Below are positions 17,450 to 27,492 of a stretch of 52,801 nucleotides of DNA, piece by piece. The DNA is from an uncultured Paracoccus sp. (GTDB lineage Bacteria > Pseudomonadota > Alphaproteobacteria > Rhodobacterales > Rhodobacteraceae): positions 1 to 52,801 of the forward strand of contig CAKTBJ010000020.1 in the NCBI GenBank assembly GCA_934533075.1. Reading direction: 5' to 3'. The notes beneath the pieces are model-generated. The model worked only from the letters and a program-made list of their open reading frames with translations, did no database searches and was not told the origin of the DNA. Position 1 is the first letter of the stretch. Every line of letters starts with the position of its first letter. Position numbers and translations under genes: made by a program.

Positions 17450-19117
17450 TCACCCCTTCTTCGCCGCCTCGCCCTGCGCGCGCACCTCGGAGAGCGTCGC
17501 GCCGGAGGTCAGCGCCTCGGAATCCAGTCGCAATTCGATGATCGCTAGCTTGCCGGAGGCCCGCGCCCGCTCGAAGGCGGCGGGGAAATCGGCGCCGTCC
17601 TCGACCAGTTCGCCGTGGCCGCCATAGGCGCGCGCCAGTCCGGGCCAGTCGGGATTGGCCAGTTCGGTCCCCGAGACCCGGCCCGGATAATGCTTTTCCT
17701 GATGCATGCGGATGGTGCCGTAACGGCCGTTATTGGCCAGCACCACGATCACCCCGGCGCCGCATTGCTTGGCGGTGGACAACTCGTTGACGGTCATTTG
17801 CAGGCAGCCGTCGCCGGCCATGCAGACCACCACGCGGTCGGGATGCGCGATCTTGGCCGAAATCGCCGCCGGCAGCCCGTAACCCATCGAACCGGAGGTC
17901 GGCGCCAGTTGCGTCCCCGGCGCCTTGAAGCGGTAATAGCGGTGCAGGAAGCTGGCATAGTTGCCGGCGCCGTTGGTGATGATGGCATCCTCGGGCAGGT
18001 TGTCGGAGAGCCACTGCACGACCTGCTCCATCTTGACGCGGCCGGGGGTCTCCTTCGGCACCTGCCACGCCTCATAGCGGGCGCGCAGATCGGCGGTCCA
18101 CGCCGCCCAAGGCCCCGGCACCGGGGGGCGCGCCGCCAGGGCCGCCACCATATCGCGCGGATCGGCATTGATGCCGGGATCGACGCGCCACAGATGGCCG
18201 ATCTCGTCTGGATCGGCATGGACCTGCACGATGCGCCGCCCCTGCCCCGCCGGGTTCATCAGCGTGTAGCCGCTGGTCAGCGTATCCCCCAGCCGCGACC
18301 CCAGCGAGACGACCAGATCGGCCTCCTGCAACGCCTTGCCCAGCGCCGGGTTCATGCCCACGCCCAGATCGCCCACATAGCTGGCGCTGCGGTTGTCGAT
18401 ATGCGACTGGCGGCGGAAGGGCACCGCGACCGGCAGCCCCCAGCTTTCGGCAAAGCGGCGCAGGTCGGCGGCCGCCCGCTCGCCCCACAGGCTGCCGCCC
18501 GGCACGATCAGCGGGCGCTCGGCCTGCGCGATGGCCTCGACCACGGCATCCACAGCGGCTTCCGCCACGCCGGCGATCCGGGGCGCCGAAAGCGGCAGGT
18601 CGGGCGCATCCGACAGCGCGGAAATCATGTCCTCGGGCAGCGCCAGCACGATCGGCCCCGGCCGGCCCGACATGGCCAGCGCAAAGGCGCGATGCAGGTA
18701 TTCGGGGATGCGGTCGGTCTGGTCGATCTCGGCCACCCATTTGGCGATGCCGCCGAACATGGCGCGGTAATCGACCTCCTGGAAGGCCTCGCGGTCGCGG
18801 TCGTCGCGGGCGATCTGGCCCACGAACAGGATCATCGGCGTGCTGTCCTGTTTCGCCACATGCACCCCGGCCGAGGCATTGGTCGCCCCCGGCCCGCGCG
18901 TGACCAGGCAGATGCCCGGCTGGCCGGTCATCTTGCCATGCGCCTCGGCCATCAGCGCGGCACCGCCCTCCTGCCGGCAGACGACATTCTCGATGCCGGA
19001 ATCGTGCAGCCCGTCCAGCACCGCCAGAAAGCTTTCGCCGGGCACGGAGAACACCCGCCTGACGCCATGCGCGCGCAGCGCCTCGACCAGAATATCGCCA
19101 CCATGCCGCATCGTCAT
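17450..19117 (-). CDS. Thiamine diphosphate-dependent enzyme, acetolactate synthase-like
   Basis: A 555-residue three-domain ThDP enzyme. The N-terminal pyrimidine-binding domain has [16 protein letters not shown] and the catalytic Glu in [22 protein letters not shown] central Rossmann-like domain follows. The C-terminal domain has the ThDP motif [12 protein letters not shown] ending about 26 residues later at LANNGRYG. Length and motifs fit IlvB-like proteins, but no small subunit is adjacent and flavin sites cannot be judged, so the product may be acetolactate or another decarboxylase or carboligase product. It overlaps or abuts phnM downstream and is divergent from pyrB. Confidence 0.85.
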   Translation of the reverse strand: MTMRHGGDILVEALRAHGVRRVFSVPGESFLAVLDGLHDSGIENVVCRQEGGAALMAEAHGKMTGQPGICLVTRGPGATNASAGVHVAKQDSTPMILFVGQIARDDRDREAFQEVDYRAMFGGIAKWVAEIDQTDRIPEYLHRAFALAMSGRPGPIVLALPEDMISALSDAPDLPLSAPRIAGVAEAAVDAVVEAIAQAERPLIVPGGSLWGERAAADLRRFAESWGLPVAVPFRRQSHIDNRSASYVGDLGVGMNPALGKALQEADLVVSLGSRLGDTLTSGYTLMNPAGQGRRIVQVHADPDEIGHLWRVDPGINADPRDMVAALAARPPVPGPWAAWTADLRARYEAWQVPKETPGRVKMEQVVQWLSDNLPEDAIITNGAGNYASFLHRYYRFKAPGTQLAPTSGSMGYGLPAAISAKIAHPDRVVVCMAGDGCLQMTVNELSTAKQCGAGVIVVLANNGRYGTIRMHQEKHYPGRVSGTELANPDWPGLARAYGGHGELVEDGADFPAAFERARASGKLAIIELRLDSEALTSGATLSEVRAQGEAAKKG

Positions 19118-19282
19118 ACCCTTCCGTCCCCGGTCCCGCGCGGGCCGGTCATTCCGAATTCAGCGGACCATGCCGCGCGCGGGCCGCCGCGACAAGGGGG
19201 GCGGCGGATTTCGCCGCGTCTTGTGGCCGCCCGCCCGGCTGGGCTATCTGGGGTCAGCATCCGGCAGCGACGGGGGACCGCC

Positions 19283-20251
19283 ATGACGTTTCGCGCACGT
19301 CACCTTCTGGGGATCGAGCCGCTCGCCCCGGACGAGATCACCGCCGTTCTGGACCTCGCGGAAACCTATGTCGACCTGAACCGCCGCACCGTCAAGCGCG
19401 CCGACGCGCTGGAGGGCATGACCCAGATCAACATGTTCTTCGAGAACTCGACGCGGACGCAATCCAGCTTCGAGCTGGCCGGCAAGCGGCTGGGCGCGGA
19501 TGTGATGACGATGAACGTGGCGGGCAGCTCGATCACCAAGGGCGAGACGCTGATCGACACCGCCATGACCCTGAACGCCATGCGCCCGGACCTGCTGGTG
19601 ATGCGCCACACGCAATCGGGAGCGGCGAACCTGCTGGCCTCCAAGGTGAATTGCGCGGTCATCAATGCCGGCGACGGCAGCCACGAGCATCCCACCCAGG
19701 CGCTGCTGGACGCGCTGACCATCCGGCGCCGCAAGGGCCGGCTGCACCGGCTGACCGTGGCGATCTGCGGCGACATCGCCCACAGCCGGGTGGCGCGCTC
19801 GAACCTGATCCTGCTGAACAAGATGGAAAGCCGCATCCGGCTGGTCGGCCCGCCGACGCTGATCCCGGCCGGCGCGCGGGAACTGGGCTGCGAGGTCTGC
19901 CACGACATGGCCGAGGGGCTGGAGGGCGCCGACGTGGTGATGATGCTGCGCCTGCAAAAGGAGCGCATGGATGGCGGCTTCATCCCTTCCTTGCGCGAAT
20001 ATCACCACCTCTGGGGGCTGGACGCGGCCAAGCTGGCGCGGGCAGCACCCGATGCCATCGTCATGCATCCCGGCCCCATGAACCGAGGGGTCGAGATCGA
20101 CGGGGCGATTGCCGACGACATCAACCGCTCGGTGATCCAGGACCAGGTGGAGATGGGCGTGGCGGTGCGCATGGCGGTGATGGACCTGCTGGCCCGCAAC
20201 CTGCGCGCCGAGCGCGGCCGTGCGGCGGCGATGGAGGTTGCGCATGTCTGA
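19283..20251 (+). CDS. pyrB: Aspartate carbamoyltransferase catalytic subunit
   Basis: A 322-residue enzyme that condenses carbamoyl phosphate and aspartate in pyrimidine synthesis. The carbamoyl phosphate loop is [13 protein letters not shown] (STRT at residues 56-59). [12 protein letters not shown], the domain-hinge [12 protein letters not shown] and [12 protein letters not shown] are all intact. It overlaps the following pyrC homologue by 8 bp. No pyrI regulatory subunit is adjacent. Bacterial ATCases of this arrangement often form a dodecamer with a dihydroorotase or dihydroorotase-like partner, which fits the next gene. Confidence 0.96.
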   Translation: MTFRARHLLGIEPLAPDEITAVLDLAETYVDLNRRTVKRADALEGMTQINMFFENSTRTQSSFELAGKRLGADVMTMNVAGSSITKGETLIDTAMTLNAMRPDLLVMRHTQSGAANLLASKVNCAVINAGDGSHEHPTQALLDALTIRRRKGRLHRLTVAICGDIAHSRVARSNLILLNKMESRIRLVGPPTLIPAGARELGCEVCHDMAEGLEGADVVMMLRLQKERMDGGFIPSLREYHHLWGLDAAKLARAAPDAIVMHPGPMNRGVEIDGAIADDINRSVIQDQVEMGVAVRMAVMDLLARNLRAERGRAAAMEVAHV

Positions 20252-21524
20252 TCTGCTGCATTTCACCAACGCCACCCTCATAGACCCCGAGGCGCTGACC
20301 GAAAACCCCGGCAGCCTGACCGTGGACCGCGACGGCACCATCCTCGCCCGCGACACCGATCCCCCCGAGGGCGCGCACGTCGTGGATTGCGGCGGCAAAT
20401 GCCTCGCCCCCGGCATCCACGACTGGGGCGTCAAGATCGGCGAACCGGGCGAGCGGCATCGCGAATCGCTGCGCTCGGCGGCCGAGGCCGCGGCGGCGGG
20501 CGGCGTCACCACCATCATCGCGCGTCCCGACACCCATCCGCCGGTCGATACGCCGGAATCGCTGGAATACCTTGCCCGCCGCGCCGAGGGGCTGAAGGTC
20601 CGCATCCGCCACATGGCCGCGCTGACCAAGGGCCGCGAGGGCGCCGAGATGGTCGAGATGGGTTTCCTGCGCGATGCCGGCGCCGTGGCCTTTACCGACG
20701 GTGTGCGGGTCATGCGCGACACGCGCCTGCTGGCGCGGGCGATGACCTATGCGCGCGGCCTCGGCGCGCTGATCGTCGGCCATCCGCAGGAGCCGGGCCT
20801 CTCGGCCGGCGCGGCCGCCACCTCGGGCAAGTTCGCCACGCTTTACGGCCTGCCCTCGGTGTCCCCGATGGCCGAGCGCATGGGGCTGGAGCGCGATCTG
20901 GCCCTTGTCGAGATGACCGGCGCCCGCTGGCATGCCGACCAGATCACCACCGCCGCCGCCCTGCCTGCCCTGCGCCGGGCGAAGGCCGCCGGGCTGGATG
21001 TCACCGCCGGCACCTCGATCCACCACCTCACGCTGAACGAGTTCGACGTGGAGGATTATCGCAGCTATTTCCGCTTTACCCCGCCCCTGCGGTCCGAGGA
21101 CGACCGCATGGCCGTGGTGCAGGCCGTGGCGGAGGGCGAGATTGACGTGATCGGCAGCTTTCACACCCCGCAGGACGACGAATCCAAGCGCCTGCCCTTT
21201 GCCGCCGCCGCACCCGGCGCGGTCGGGCTGGAAACGCTGCTGCCGGGGGCGATGCGGCTTTACCATGCCGGCGTGGGGCTTTCGCGGCTGTGGCGGGCGC
21301 TGTCGCTGAACCCGGCGCGGCGGTTGGGCCTGCCCGGTGGGCGGCTGGCACCCGGCGCCCCGGCCGATCTGGTGCTGTTCGACCCCGACGCGCCCTTCGT
21401 GCTGGATCGGTTCGCCCTGCGCTCGCGTTCGCACAACACGCCCTTCGACGGCTGGCGGATGGAGGGCAAGGTGCTGGGCACATGGGTCGGCGGCCAGCGC
21501 GTCTTTGACCCGGCGGAGGGGTGA
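20244..21524 (+). CDS. pyrX: Dihydroorotase homologue, probably inactive (PyrC'/PyrX type)
   Basis: A 426-residue amidohydrolase-fold protein of the dihydroorotase family. The metal-binding HxH motif expected after PG is missing: the sequence reads [20 protein letters not shown] at residues 53-72. The metal Asp of the TDHAPH-type motif is also lost ([18 protein letters not shown]), and the HCE segment reads GHPQEPG. The substrate-side segment [12 protein letters not shown] remains. This pattern is known from inactive dihydroorotases that act as structural partners of ATCase. Coupling to pyrB by an 8-bp overlap supports this. An active PyrC should be encoded elsewhere. Confidence 0.85.
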   Translation: MSDLLHFTNATLIDPEALTENPGSLTVDRDGTILARDTDPPEGAHVVDCGGKCLAPGIHDWGVKIGEPGERHRESLRSAAEAAAAGGVTTIIARPDTHPPVDTPESLEYLARRAEGLKVRIRHMAALTKGREGAEMVEMGFLRDAGAVAFTDGVRVMRDTRLLARAMTYARGLGALIVGHPQEPGLSAGAAATSGKFATLYGLPSVSPMAERMGLERDLALVEMTGARWHADQITTAAALPALRRAKAAGLDVTAGTSIHHLTLNEFDVEDYRSYFRFTPPLRSEDDRMAVVQAVAEGEIDVIGSFHTPQDDESKRLPFAAAAPGAVGLETLLPGAMRLYHAGVGLSRLWRALSLNPARRLGLPGGRLAPGAPADLVLFDPDAPFVLDRFALRSRSHNTPFDGWRMEGKVLGTWVGGQRVFDPAEG

Positions 21525-21525
21525 G

Positions 21526-22116
21526 ATGTTCGATTTCCTGATCTTCTGGGCCGTTTGCGGCTATATCCTCGGCTCGATCCCCTTCGGGCTGGTCATCACC
21601 CGCGCGCTGGGGCTGGGCGACCTGCGCCGGATCGGCTCGGGCAATATCGGCGCGACCAATGTGCTGCGCACCGGCAACAAGCCGGCGGCGGCGGCGACGC
21701 TGCTGCTGGATTCCGGTAAGGGCGCCATCGCCGTGCTGGTCGCCCGCGCGGTGGCCGGCGAGGACGCGGCACTGGTGGCCGGCGTGGCGGCCTTTCTGGG
21801 CCATCTTTACCCGGTCTGGCTGGGCTTCAAGGGCGGCAAGGGCGTAGCCACTTTTCTGGGCACGCTGGGCGCGCTGTCCTGGCCGCTGGGCCTGATCGCC
21901 TGCGGCACCTGGCTGGCGGTGGCGGGGATTTCGCGCATCTCGTCGCTGTCGGCGCTGATCTCGGCCTCGGCCACGCCGCTGGTCGCGGCACTGATGGGCC
22001 AGAACCGGCTGGCGGTCGCCTGCATGATCATGGCGACGCTGATCCTGTGGCGCCACCGCGCCAATATCGCCCGCATCCGCGCCGGGACCGAGCCGAAGAT
22101 CGGCGGGAAGGGCTGA
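21526..22116 (+). CDS. plsY: Glycerol-3-phosphate acyltransferase PlsY
   Basis: A 196-residue inner-membrane enzyme that transfers acyl groups from acyl-phosphate to glycerol-3-phosphate, the first step of phospholipid synthesis. Three conserved motifs are present: GSIPFGLVITR with RRIGSGNIGATNVLRT, then GHLYPVWLGFKGGKGVAT, then the C-terminal LWRHRANIARIRAGTEPK. Five transmembrane segments can be traced. It starts 1 base after the pyrX stop, so pyrB-pyrX-plsY is one operon. Confidence 0.95.
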   Translation: MFDFLIFWAVCGYILGSIPFGLVITRALGLGDLRRIGSGNIGATNVLRTGNKPAAAATLLLDSGKGAIAVLVARAVAGEDAALVAGVAAFLGHLYPVWLGFKGGKGVATFLGTLGALSWPLGLIACGTWLAVAGISRISSLSALISASATPLVAALMGQNRLAVACMIMATLILWRHRANIARIRAGTEPKIGGKG

Positions 22117-22137
22117 CCCCATCCCGCCGGGGCGGCC

Positions 22138-22389
22138 TCAGCGGCGCGCCAGTTCCTCGACCGCCTCGGCGGTGCGGCGGGTGTTGTGGTAGATGCCGAG
22201 GCCCAGATAGGCCATGCCGCCGACCAGCAGCAGATAGATCGAGCCGCCGACCAGAATTCCCAACCCCCTGAAAAATCCGCCATAGGGCGAGAACATGGCC
22301 CCGATCCCGGCGATCAGCACCACCAACGCGCCCAGCACGATCGCCACCGCGATGATCTTTTCCAGCGTGTCGATGAAGAAATCACGCAT
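22138..22389 (-). CDS. Small membrane protein of unknown function
   Basis: An 83-residue protein with two transmembrane segments (AVAIVLGALVVLIAGIGAMF and LGILVGGSIYLLLVGGMAYL) and a charged C-terminal tail TRRTAEAVEELARR. No enzyme motif. It is convergent with plsY and lies 12 bp after gshA on the same strand, so it is probably co-transcribed with gshA. Family not recognised beyond a general two-helix membrane protein. Confidence 0.7.
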   Translation of the reverse strand: MRDFFIDTLEKIIAVAIVLGALVVLIAGIGAMFSPYGGFFRGLGILVGGSIYLLLVGGMAYLGLGIYHNTRRTAEAVEELARR

Positions 22390-22401
22390 GTCGGCTTCCT
22401 T

Positions 22402-23772
22402 TCAGTAAGAATATTCGTCGTAGATCCGGCTCAGGTCGCCCTGCCATTCGCCATGATACTTGCCCAGCATCTCGTCGGCCTGGGTCTGGCCGGTCTCGAT
22501 GCTCTCCTTCAGCGTGTTCAGGAAATGCGTCTCGTCGGGGACCAGACCGCCGGCACCCGGCCGCGCCCGCGCCTTCAGCCCGGCCTCGGAGATCGCCAGC
22601 ACCTCGCGCGCCAGATCCAGCATGCGCAAGCCGCCGGCCCCGCCGGCCAGCCCGTCGCGCGCGGCCGAGACGCGCAGCGCATCGCGGGTTTCCGCATCCC
22701 AGCCCTTGATCAGGTCCGTGGCCGCGTCCAGCGCCGACTGGTCGTAAAGCAGCCCCACCCACAAGGCCGGCAGCGCGCAAAGCCGCCGCCACGGCCCGCC
22801 ATCGGCGCCGCGCATCTCGATGAACTTCTTGACGCGGGCCTCGGGGAAGACGGTGGTCATGTGGTCGGCCCAGTCCGACAGGGTGGGCACCTCGCCCGGC
22901 AGGGCCGGCAACTCGCCGCGCAGGAAGTCGCGGAAGCTCTGGCCCAGCGCATCGATATATTTCCCGTCGCGATAGACGAAATACATCGGCACATCGAGGA
23001 CGTAATCCACCCATTGCTGATAGCCGAAACCCTCGTCGAACACGAAGGGCAGCAGGCCGGTGCGCGCCGCGTCGAGGTTCTGCCAGATATGCCCGCGCCA
23101 GCTTTTCATGCCGTTGGGCTTGCCGTCGAGGAAGGGCGAGCTGGCGAACAGCGCCGTCGCCACCGGCTGCAAGGCCAGCGAGACGCGCAGCTTCTGCACC
23201 ATGTCCGCCTCGGAGGCATAGTCCAGATTCACCTGCACCGTGCAGGTGCGATACATCATCTGCGTGCCCAGCGTGCCGACCCGGCCCATGTAATCCGTCA
23301 TCAGCCGGTAACGCCCCTTGGGCATCATCGGCATCTCGTCCTGCCGCCAGATCGGCGCGGCGCCCAGGCCGATGAAGCCGGCGCCGATATCCTGCGCCAC
23401 GGCGCGGACTTCGGCCAGATGCGCGTTCACCTCGTCGCAGGTCTGGTGGATGGTCTCCAGCGGTGCGCCGGAGAGTTCAAGCTGCCCGCCCGGCTCCAGG
23501 CTGACATTGGCGCCGTTGCGCTCCAGCCCGATCAGGTTCTCGCCCTCGCGCACCTCGGTCCAGCCGAAACGGTCGCGCAACCCCTCCAGCATGGCCAGCA
23601 CCGAGCAGTCGCCGCGATAGGGCAGCGGTTTTTCGGTGGCGGTGACATAGCCGAATTTCTCGTGCTCGGTGCCGATGCGCCAGTCCGATTTCGGCTTCTC
23701 GCCCGAGGCGACATAGCCGGTCAGTTGCGCCGGGTCCTCGATCGGGCCGCCGCCCTGCTGGGGAATGGACAT
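22402..23772 (-). CDS. gshA: Glutamate-cysteine ligase, plant/alphaproteobacterial type
   Basis: A 456-residue ATP-dependent enzyme that makes gamma-glutamylcysteine, the first step of glutathione synthesis. Length and sequence match the plant-type group found in alphaproteobacteria. Seen: WRIGTEHEKFGYV near residue 35, NGANVSLEPGGQLELSGAP, GLGAAPIWRQDEMPMMPKGRY and TCTVQVNLDYASEADMVQKL. The C-terminus ends in YDEYSY. The ATG at 23772 precedes SIPQQGGGP. It sits between a membrane protein of unknown role upstream and a small membrane protein downstream. Confidence 0.94.
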   Translation of the reverse strand: MSIPQQGGGPIEDPAQLTGYVASGEKPKSDWRIGTEHEKFGYVTATEKPLPYRGDCSVLAMLEGLRDRFGWTEVREGENLIGLERNGANVSLEPGGQLELSGAPLETIHQTCDEVNAHLAEVRAVAQDIGAGFIGLGAAPIWRQDEMPMMPKGRYRLMTDYMGRVGTLGTQMMYRTCTVQVNLDYASEADMVQKLRVSLALQPVATALFASSPFLDGKPNGMKSWRGHIWQNLDAARTGLLPFVFDEGFGYQQWVDYVLDVPMYFVYRDGKYIDALGQSFRDFLRGELPALPGEVPTLSDWADHMTTVFPEARVKKFIEMRGADGGPWRRLCALPALWVGLLYDQSALDAATDLIKGWDAETRDALRVSAARDGLAGGAGGLRMLDLAREVLAISEAGLKARARPGAGGLVPDETHFLNTLKESIETGQTQADEMLGKYHGEWQGDLSRIYDEYSY

Positions 23773-23824
23773 TGCAGGCCTCCGTTGATGCTTCCCGGAC
23801 GGCTCGCATTGCCGGCGGGGCGTG

Positions 23825-24340
23825 TCAAGAAGAAGCGCGCCGCCACAGGACCTGCATGGCCGGCGCGCCGGGGCGATCCGCGGCACGCCGGGCATGGGCC
23901 AGCGCGCCCAGGTCGATGCCGGGCAACGTGGCGAAGGCATCGGCCAGAACCTCGGCATCATGGGCGTCGGCGGGGATCAGCAGGGCCTCGTTTCCGATGC
24001 TGCGCAACCGCCAATGCGGGCGGCGGTCGAGGATCAGCAGCCGGATTTCCACCAGGTCGCGCACCGCGATCTCGCCGCCCAGATCGCCAGCGGACCAATA
24101 GCGCAGCACACCCTCCGACAGCTCGATCACGCCCGGCCCGTGGCGGCTCGTGGCACCCAGTTGGCGGCGGCGCCACTCCACCACCGCAAGGCCGGCGCCG
24201 AAAGCCAGCGCCAGAACCCCAAGCGGCACAAGCAGATAGCCGCCCAACCGCATCAGCCACACCCCCAGCGCCGCCATCAGGGCGGGCAGCAGGAACGGGC
24301 GCAGCAGGCGCGCGACTTCGGGACGGATCAGCGGGACCAT
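23825..24340 (-). CDS. Membrane-anchored protein of unknown function
   Basis: A 171-residue protein. Two transmembrane segments lie near the N-terminus (LRPFLLPALMAALGVWLM and GGYLLVPLGVLALAFGAGLA). A soluble C-terminal part with alternating strands follows (GVIELSEGVLRYWSAGDLG, IRLLILDRRPHWRL, EALLIPADAHDAEVLADAFA). The pattern resembles small membrane-anchored PH-like domains, but I cannot assign a family. It lies 52 bp upstream of gshA on the same strand. Confidence 0.7.
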   Translation of the reverse strand: MVPLIRPEVARLLRPFLLPALMAALGVWLMRLGGYLLVPLGVLALAFGAGLAVVEWRRRQLGATSRHGPGVIELSEGVLRYWSAGDLGGEIAVRDLVEIRLLILDRRPHWRLRSIGNEALLIPADAHDAEVLADAFATLPGIDLGALAHARRAADRPGAPAMQVLWRRASS

Positions 24341-24445
24341 GCGCCCAGCATCCCCCGTCCCCCTCGCCCAGACAAGGGCCTCCTCGCTGCCCGAAGACCC
24401 GGCCATCGAACCGTCGGCGCCCCCGACGCCGGCGGCGGAACAGGC

Positions 24446-25552
24446 TCAGCCGCGCGCGGCGGCCAGCGCCCCCGGCAGGGCCTCGGCGAACAGGTCCAGC
24501 GCCGCGTCCGGCCCGCAGGAGACGCGGATGCAGCGATCCATCGGCGCCACGCCGGGCATGCGGATGAACACGCCGCGCGCCAGCAGCTCCGCCACCACGC
24601 GCCGGGCGAAATCGCCGCCCTGCCCGCAATCCATCGTCACGAAATTCGTGGCCGAGGGCAGCGGCACCAGCCCGTTGTCGCGCGCGATTCCCGCCAGCCT
24701 GTCGCGGGCGCGGGCCACGGTCGCGACCATCGCCGCCGCCCCCTCGCGGTCGGCCAGCGCCGCCAAGGCCCCGGCCTGCGCCACCCGGTTCAGGCCGAAA
24801 TGGTTGCGGATGCGGTCAAAGCCCGCGATCACCTCCGCCGCGCCGGTGACATAGCCCACCCGCGCCCCGGCCATGCCGAACAGCTTGGAGAAGGTGCGAA
24901 AGCGCAGCACCGCCGGGTTGTCGGTGCCGATGCGCGGCAGCGCGGCCTCGGGCAGGAAATCGGCATAGGCCTCGTCCAGCACCAGCAGGCAGCCATCCGG
25001 CAGCGCCGCCGCCATCGCCTCGATCCGCTCGCGCGGCAGCCAGTTCGCCATCGGGTTGTCGGGATTGGCCAGATAGACCATCTTCGCGCCCACCGCATGG
25101 GCGCGGGCCAGCAGGGCCTCCGGGTCCTCGGCATCGTCGCGATAGGGCACGGCGTGCAGCACGCCGCCAAAGCCCGCGACGTGATAGTTGAAGGTCGGAT
25201 AGGCGCCCGCCGAGGTCACCACCGCATCGCCCGGCGCGACGAACAGGCGCACCGTCAGGCCCAGCAGCCCGTCGATGCCCTCGCCCGGCATCACCTCCTC
25301 CGGGCGCAGGCCGTGGCGGGCGGCGATGGCGGCACGCAGGTCGAAATTGTCGGGATCGCCATAGCACCACACGTCATCCAGCGCCGCCTGCATCGCCGCG
25401 CGGACCGAGGGCAGCAGGCCGAAGCCGTTCTCGTTCGCGCCCAGCCGGGCGCGGATCGGCACGCCGCTGCGGCGGGCCAGCGTCTCGGGGCCGGTGAAGG
25501 GCACGGTGGCCGGCAGGCCGGCGGGGATCGGGGCGAAATCGGGCGCTGTCAT
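24446..25552 (-). CDS. hisC: HisC-type PLP-dependent aminotransferase
   Basis: A 368-residue fold-type I aminotransferase of the histidinol-phosphate aminotransferase group. Seen: LGANENGFGLLPSV, CYGDPDNFDLRAAIA, the segment YLANPDNPMANWL, LVLDEAYADF, and the PLP lysine in FRTFSKLFGMAGARVGY. No his genes are adjacent, so it may act on histidinol phosphate or on aromatic amino acids. It is divergent from the mannose-1-phosphate guanylyltransferase gene with about 95 bp between starts. Confidence 0.87.
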   Translation of the reverse strand: MTAPDFAPIPAGLPATVPFTGPETLARRSGVPIRARLGANENGFGLLPSVRAAMQAALDDVWCYGDPDNFDLRAAIAARHGLRPEEVMPGEGIDGLLGLTVRLFVAPGDAVVTSAGAYPTFNYHVAGFGGVLHAVPYRDDAEDPEALLARAHAVGAKMVYLANPDNPMANWLPRERIEAMAAALPDGCLLVLDEAYADFLPEAALPRIGTDNPAVLRFRTFSKLFGMAGARVGYVTGAAEVIAGFDRIRNHFGLNRVAQAGALAALADREGAAAMVATVARARDRLAGIARDNGLVPLPSATNFVTMDCGQGGDFARRVVAELLARGVFIRMPGVAPMDRCIRVSCGPDAALDLFAEALPGALAAARG

Positions 25553-25646
25553 GGCGCCATCAAACCCGATTCCCGCGCCGAGGCAAGCCGCCTCTGGCAT
25601 GGCGGCGCGGTTTCTGCTGGAATGCCGAAAACCAGCGAGGCAGGCC

Positions 25647-27083
25647 ATGAGCACCACGAACCAAATCACCCCGGTCCTGCTGGTCGGCGGCTCCGGCACG
25701 CGGCTGTGGCCGGTCTCGCGCAAATCCTACCCCAAGCAGTTCGCGCGGCTGGTCTCGGGCGGGTCGCTGTTCCAGCAATCGGCGCGGCGCATGACCGGCG
25801 CGGGTTTCGGCAAGCCGCTGGTGCTGACCAATGGCGACTTCCGCTTTATCGTCACCGAGCAGCTGGCCGAGATCGCCATCGACCCCCGCGCCGTGCTGAT
25901 CGAGCCGATGATGCGCAACACCGCCCCGGCGATCCTGGCCGCCGCGCTGTTCCTGGCCGAGGACGATCCCGACACGGTGATGCTGGTGGCGCCCTCGGAC
26001 CATATCATCCCCGACGCGGCGGCTTTCGCCGATGCCGTGGCGGCCGGCCTGCCGGCGGCGCAGGACGGCGCCATCGTCACCTTCGGCATCACGCCCACGC
26101 GGGCCGAGACCGGCTATGGCTATCTGCAACTGGCGGCTCCGGCGGTCGCCGGCCAGCCGGTGCCCCTGACCCGCTTCGTCGAGAAACCGGGGGCCGAGGC
26201 GGCGGCGCAGATGCTGGCGGCCGGCACCTATCTGTGGAATGCCGGCATCTTCCTGTTCACGGCGCGCACGATGATCTCGGCCTTTCGCCGCATGCTGCCG
26301 GGCATGTTCGCGGCCGTGGACGAGGCGGTCTCGGACGCGCAGGTGGATCTGGGCTTCCTGCGGCTGGCGCCCGAGCCGTGGGAGGGGCTGGCCGATGTCT
26401 CGATCGACTATGCGATCATGGAGAAGGCGGAGGGGCTGGTGGCGGTGCCCTTCTCGGGCCATTGGTCGGACCTGGGCGAGTGGAACGCGGTGTGGCGCGA
26501 ACTGCTGCCCCGCAACAGCCCCGACGGCGTGGTGACCGAGGGCCATGCCACCGCCATCGACTGCACCAATGTCCTGCTGAAATCCGAATCGGACGAGGTG
26601 GAGCTGGTCGGCATCGGCCTGTCGGACGTGATCGCGGTGGCGACGCCCGACGCGGTGCTGGTCGCCGACCGCGCCCGCGCGCAGGAGGTGCGCGAGGCCG
26701 TCGCCGCGCTGAAGGCCCGCGGCGCAAGGCAGGCCGAGCGCGCGCTGCGCGATCATCGCCCCTGGGGCTGGTTCGAGACTCTGGCGCTGGACGACCGCTT
26801 TCAGGTCAAGCGCATCGTGGTCCATCCCGGCGGCGCCCTGAGCCTGCAAAGCCACTTCCACCGGGCCGAGCACTGGATCATCGTCTCCGGCACCGCGCGG
26901 GTGACGGTGGACGGGGTGGAAACGCTGATGACGGAAAACCAGTCGATCTATATTCCGCTGGGCGCGGTGCACCGGCTGGAAAATCCCGGCAAGGTGCCGA
27001 TGGTGCTGATCGAGGTCCAGACCGGCACCTATCTGGGCGAGGACGACATTATCCGCTACGAGGATGTCTATTCCCGCCATTGA
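25647..27083 (+). CDS. manC: Mannose-1-phosphate guanylyltransferase / mannose-6-phosphate isomerase
   Basis: A 478-residue bifunctional enzyme of the AlgA/XanB/CpsB type that supplies GDP-mannose for polysaccharide. The nucleotidyltransferase signature is VLLVGGSGTRLWPVSRKSYP at residues 10-29. FVEKPGAEAA and YLWNAGIFLFTA follow. The C-terminal cupin isomerase domain has PGGALSLQSHFHRAEHWIIV and NQSIYIPLGAVHRLENPG. No glycosyltransferase genes flank it, so it is a stand-alone supply gene. The ATG at 25647 was preferred over one at 25599, which would add 16 atypical residues. Confidence 0.93.
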   Translation: MSTTNQITPVLLVGGSGTRLWPVSRKSYPKQFARLVSGGSLFQQSARRMTGAGFGKPLVLTNGDFRFIVTEQLAEIAIDPRAVLIEPMMRNTAPAILAAALFLAEDDPDTVMLVAPSDHIIPDAAAFADAVAAGLPAAQDGAIVTFGITPTRAETGYGYLQLAAPAVAGQPVPLTRFVEKPGAEAAAQMLAAGTYLWNAGIFLFTARTMISAFRRMLPGMFAAVDEAVSDAQVDLGFLRLAPEPWEGLADVSIDYAIMEKAEGLVAVPFSGHWSDLGEWNAVWRELLPRNSPDGVVTEGHATAIDCTNVLLKSESDEVELVGIGLSDVIAVATPDAVLVADRARAQEVREAVAALKARGARQAERALRDHRPWGWFETLALDDRFQVKRIVVHPGGALSLQSHFHRAEHWIIVSGTARVTVDGVETLMTENQSIYIPLGAVHRLENPGKVPMVLIEVQTGTYLGEDDIIRYEDVYSRH

Positions 27084-27100
27084 CGGAAACACGAAATGCA

Positions 27101-27125
27101 AACCGGAGGCACGAGGCCCCCGGTT
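27101..27125 (+). terminator. Likely terminator after manC
   Basis: AACCGG at 27101-27106 pairs with CCGGTT at 27120-27125, 18 bp after the manC stop. The inner part is GC-rich and a short TCT follows. Weak but well placed. Confidence 0.45.
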
Positions 27126-27252
27126 CTACCGTGCAGAATGCATACCAATTACGCCGACCGCCCAAACCGATCCGGCACCGAACAGGCGCGGGCAGATCAT
27201 CCCGAACACTTAACACCGCATTCCGCAACGGATAGTGCAAGGAATGATGCGG

Positions 27253-27453
27253 TCAGCTGCGATCCTTGAACAGATCGGTCAATTCACGTTCGGCCTGTTC
27301 CTTGGTCCAGCCGTATTTCTCCTGCAACTTGCCGGCGATCTTGTCGCGTTCACCATTCATCTGCGTGATTTCATCGTCGGTCAGCTCGCCCCATTTCTTC
27401 TTGATGGCGCCCTTGGCCTGATCCCATTTGCCTTCGATGATGTCCCAGTTCAT
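27253..27453 (-). CDS. CsbD family stress-response protein
   Basis: A 66-residue protein. The N-terminus MNWDIIEGKWDQAKGAIKKK and the pattern WGELTDDEITQMNGERDKIAGKLQEKYG are the CsbD signature. These small hydrophilic proteins are induced by general stress in many bacteria; the molecular function is unknown. GGAAGGG lies 8 bases before the ATG at 27453; the in-frame ATG at 27459 directly abuts that site. An EcfG-like promoter lies about 40 bp upstream, matching the usual stress control. Confidence 0.92.
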   Translation of the reverse strand: MNWDIIEGKWDQAKGAIKKKWGELTDDEITQMNGERDKIAGKLQEKYGWTKEQAERELTDLFKDRS

Positions 27454-27492
27454 GGTCATCCCTTCCACTGATTACACTGAATTCGGGAAAGG

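Noticed and set aside
17450..19117. Assignment of the ThDP enzyme as IlvB of valine/isoleucine synthesis
   Set aside because: No ilvH regulatory subunit or other ilv gene is adjacent and the context is phnM; kept as an unspecified acetolactate synthase-like enzyme.
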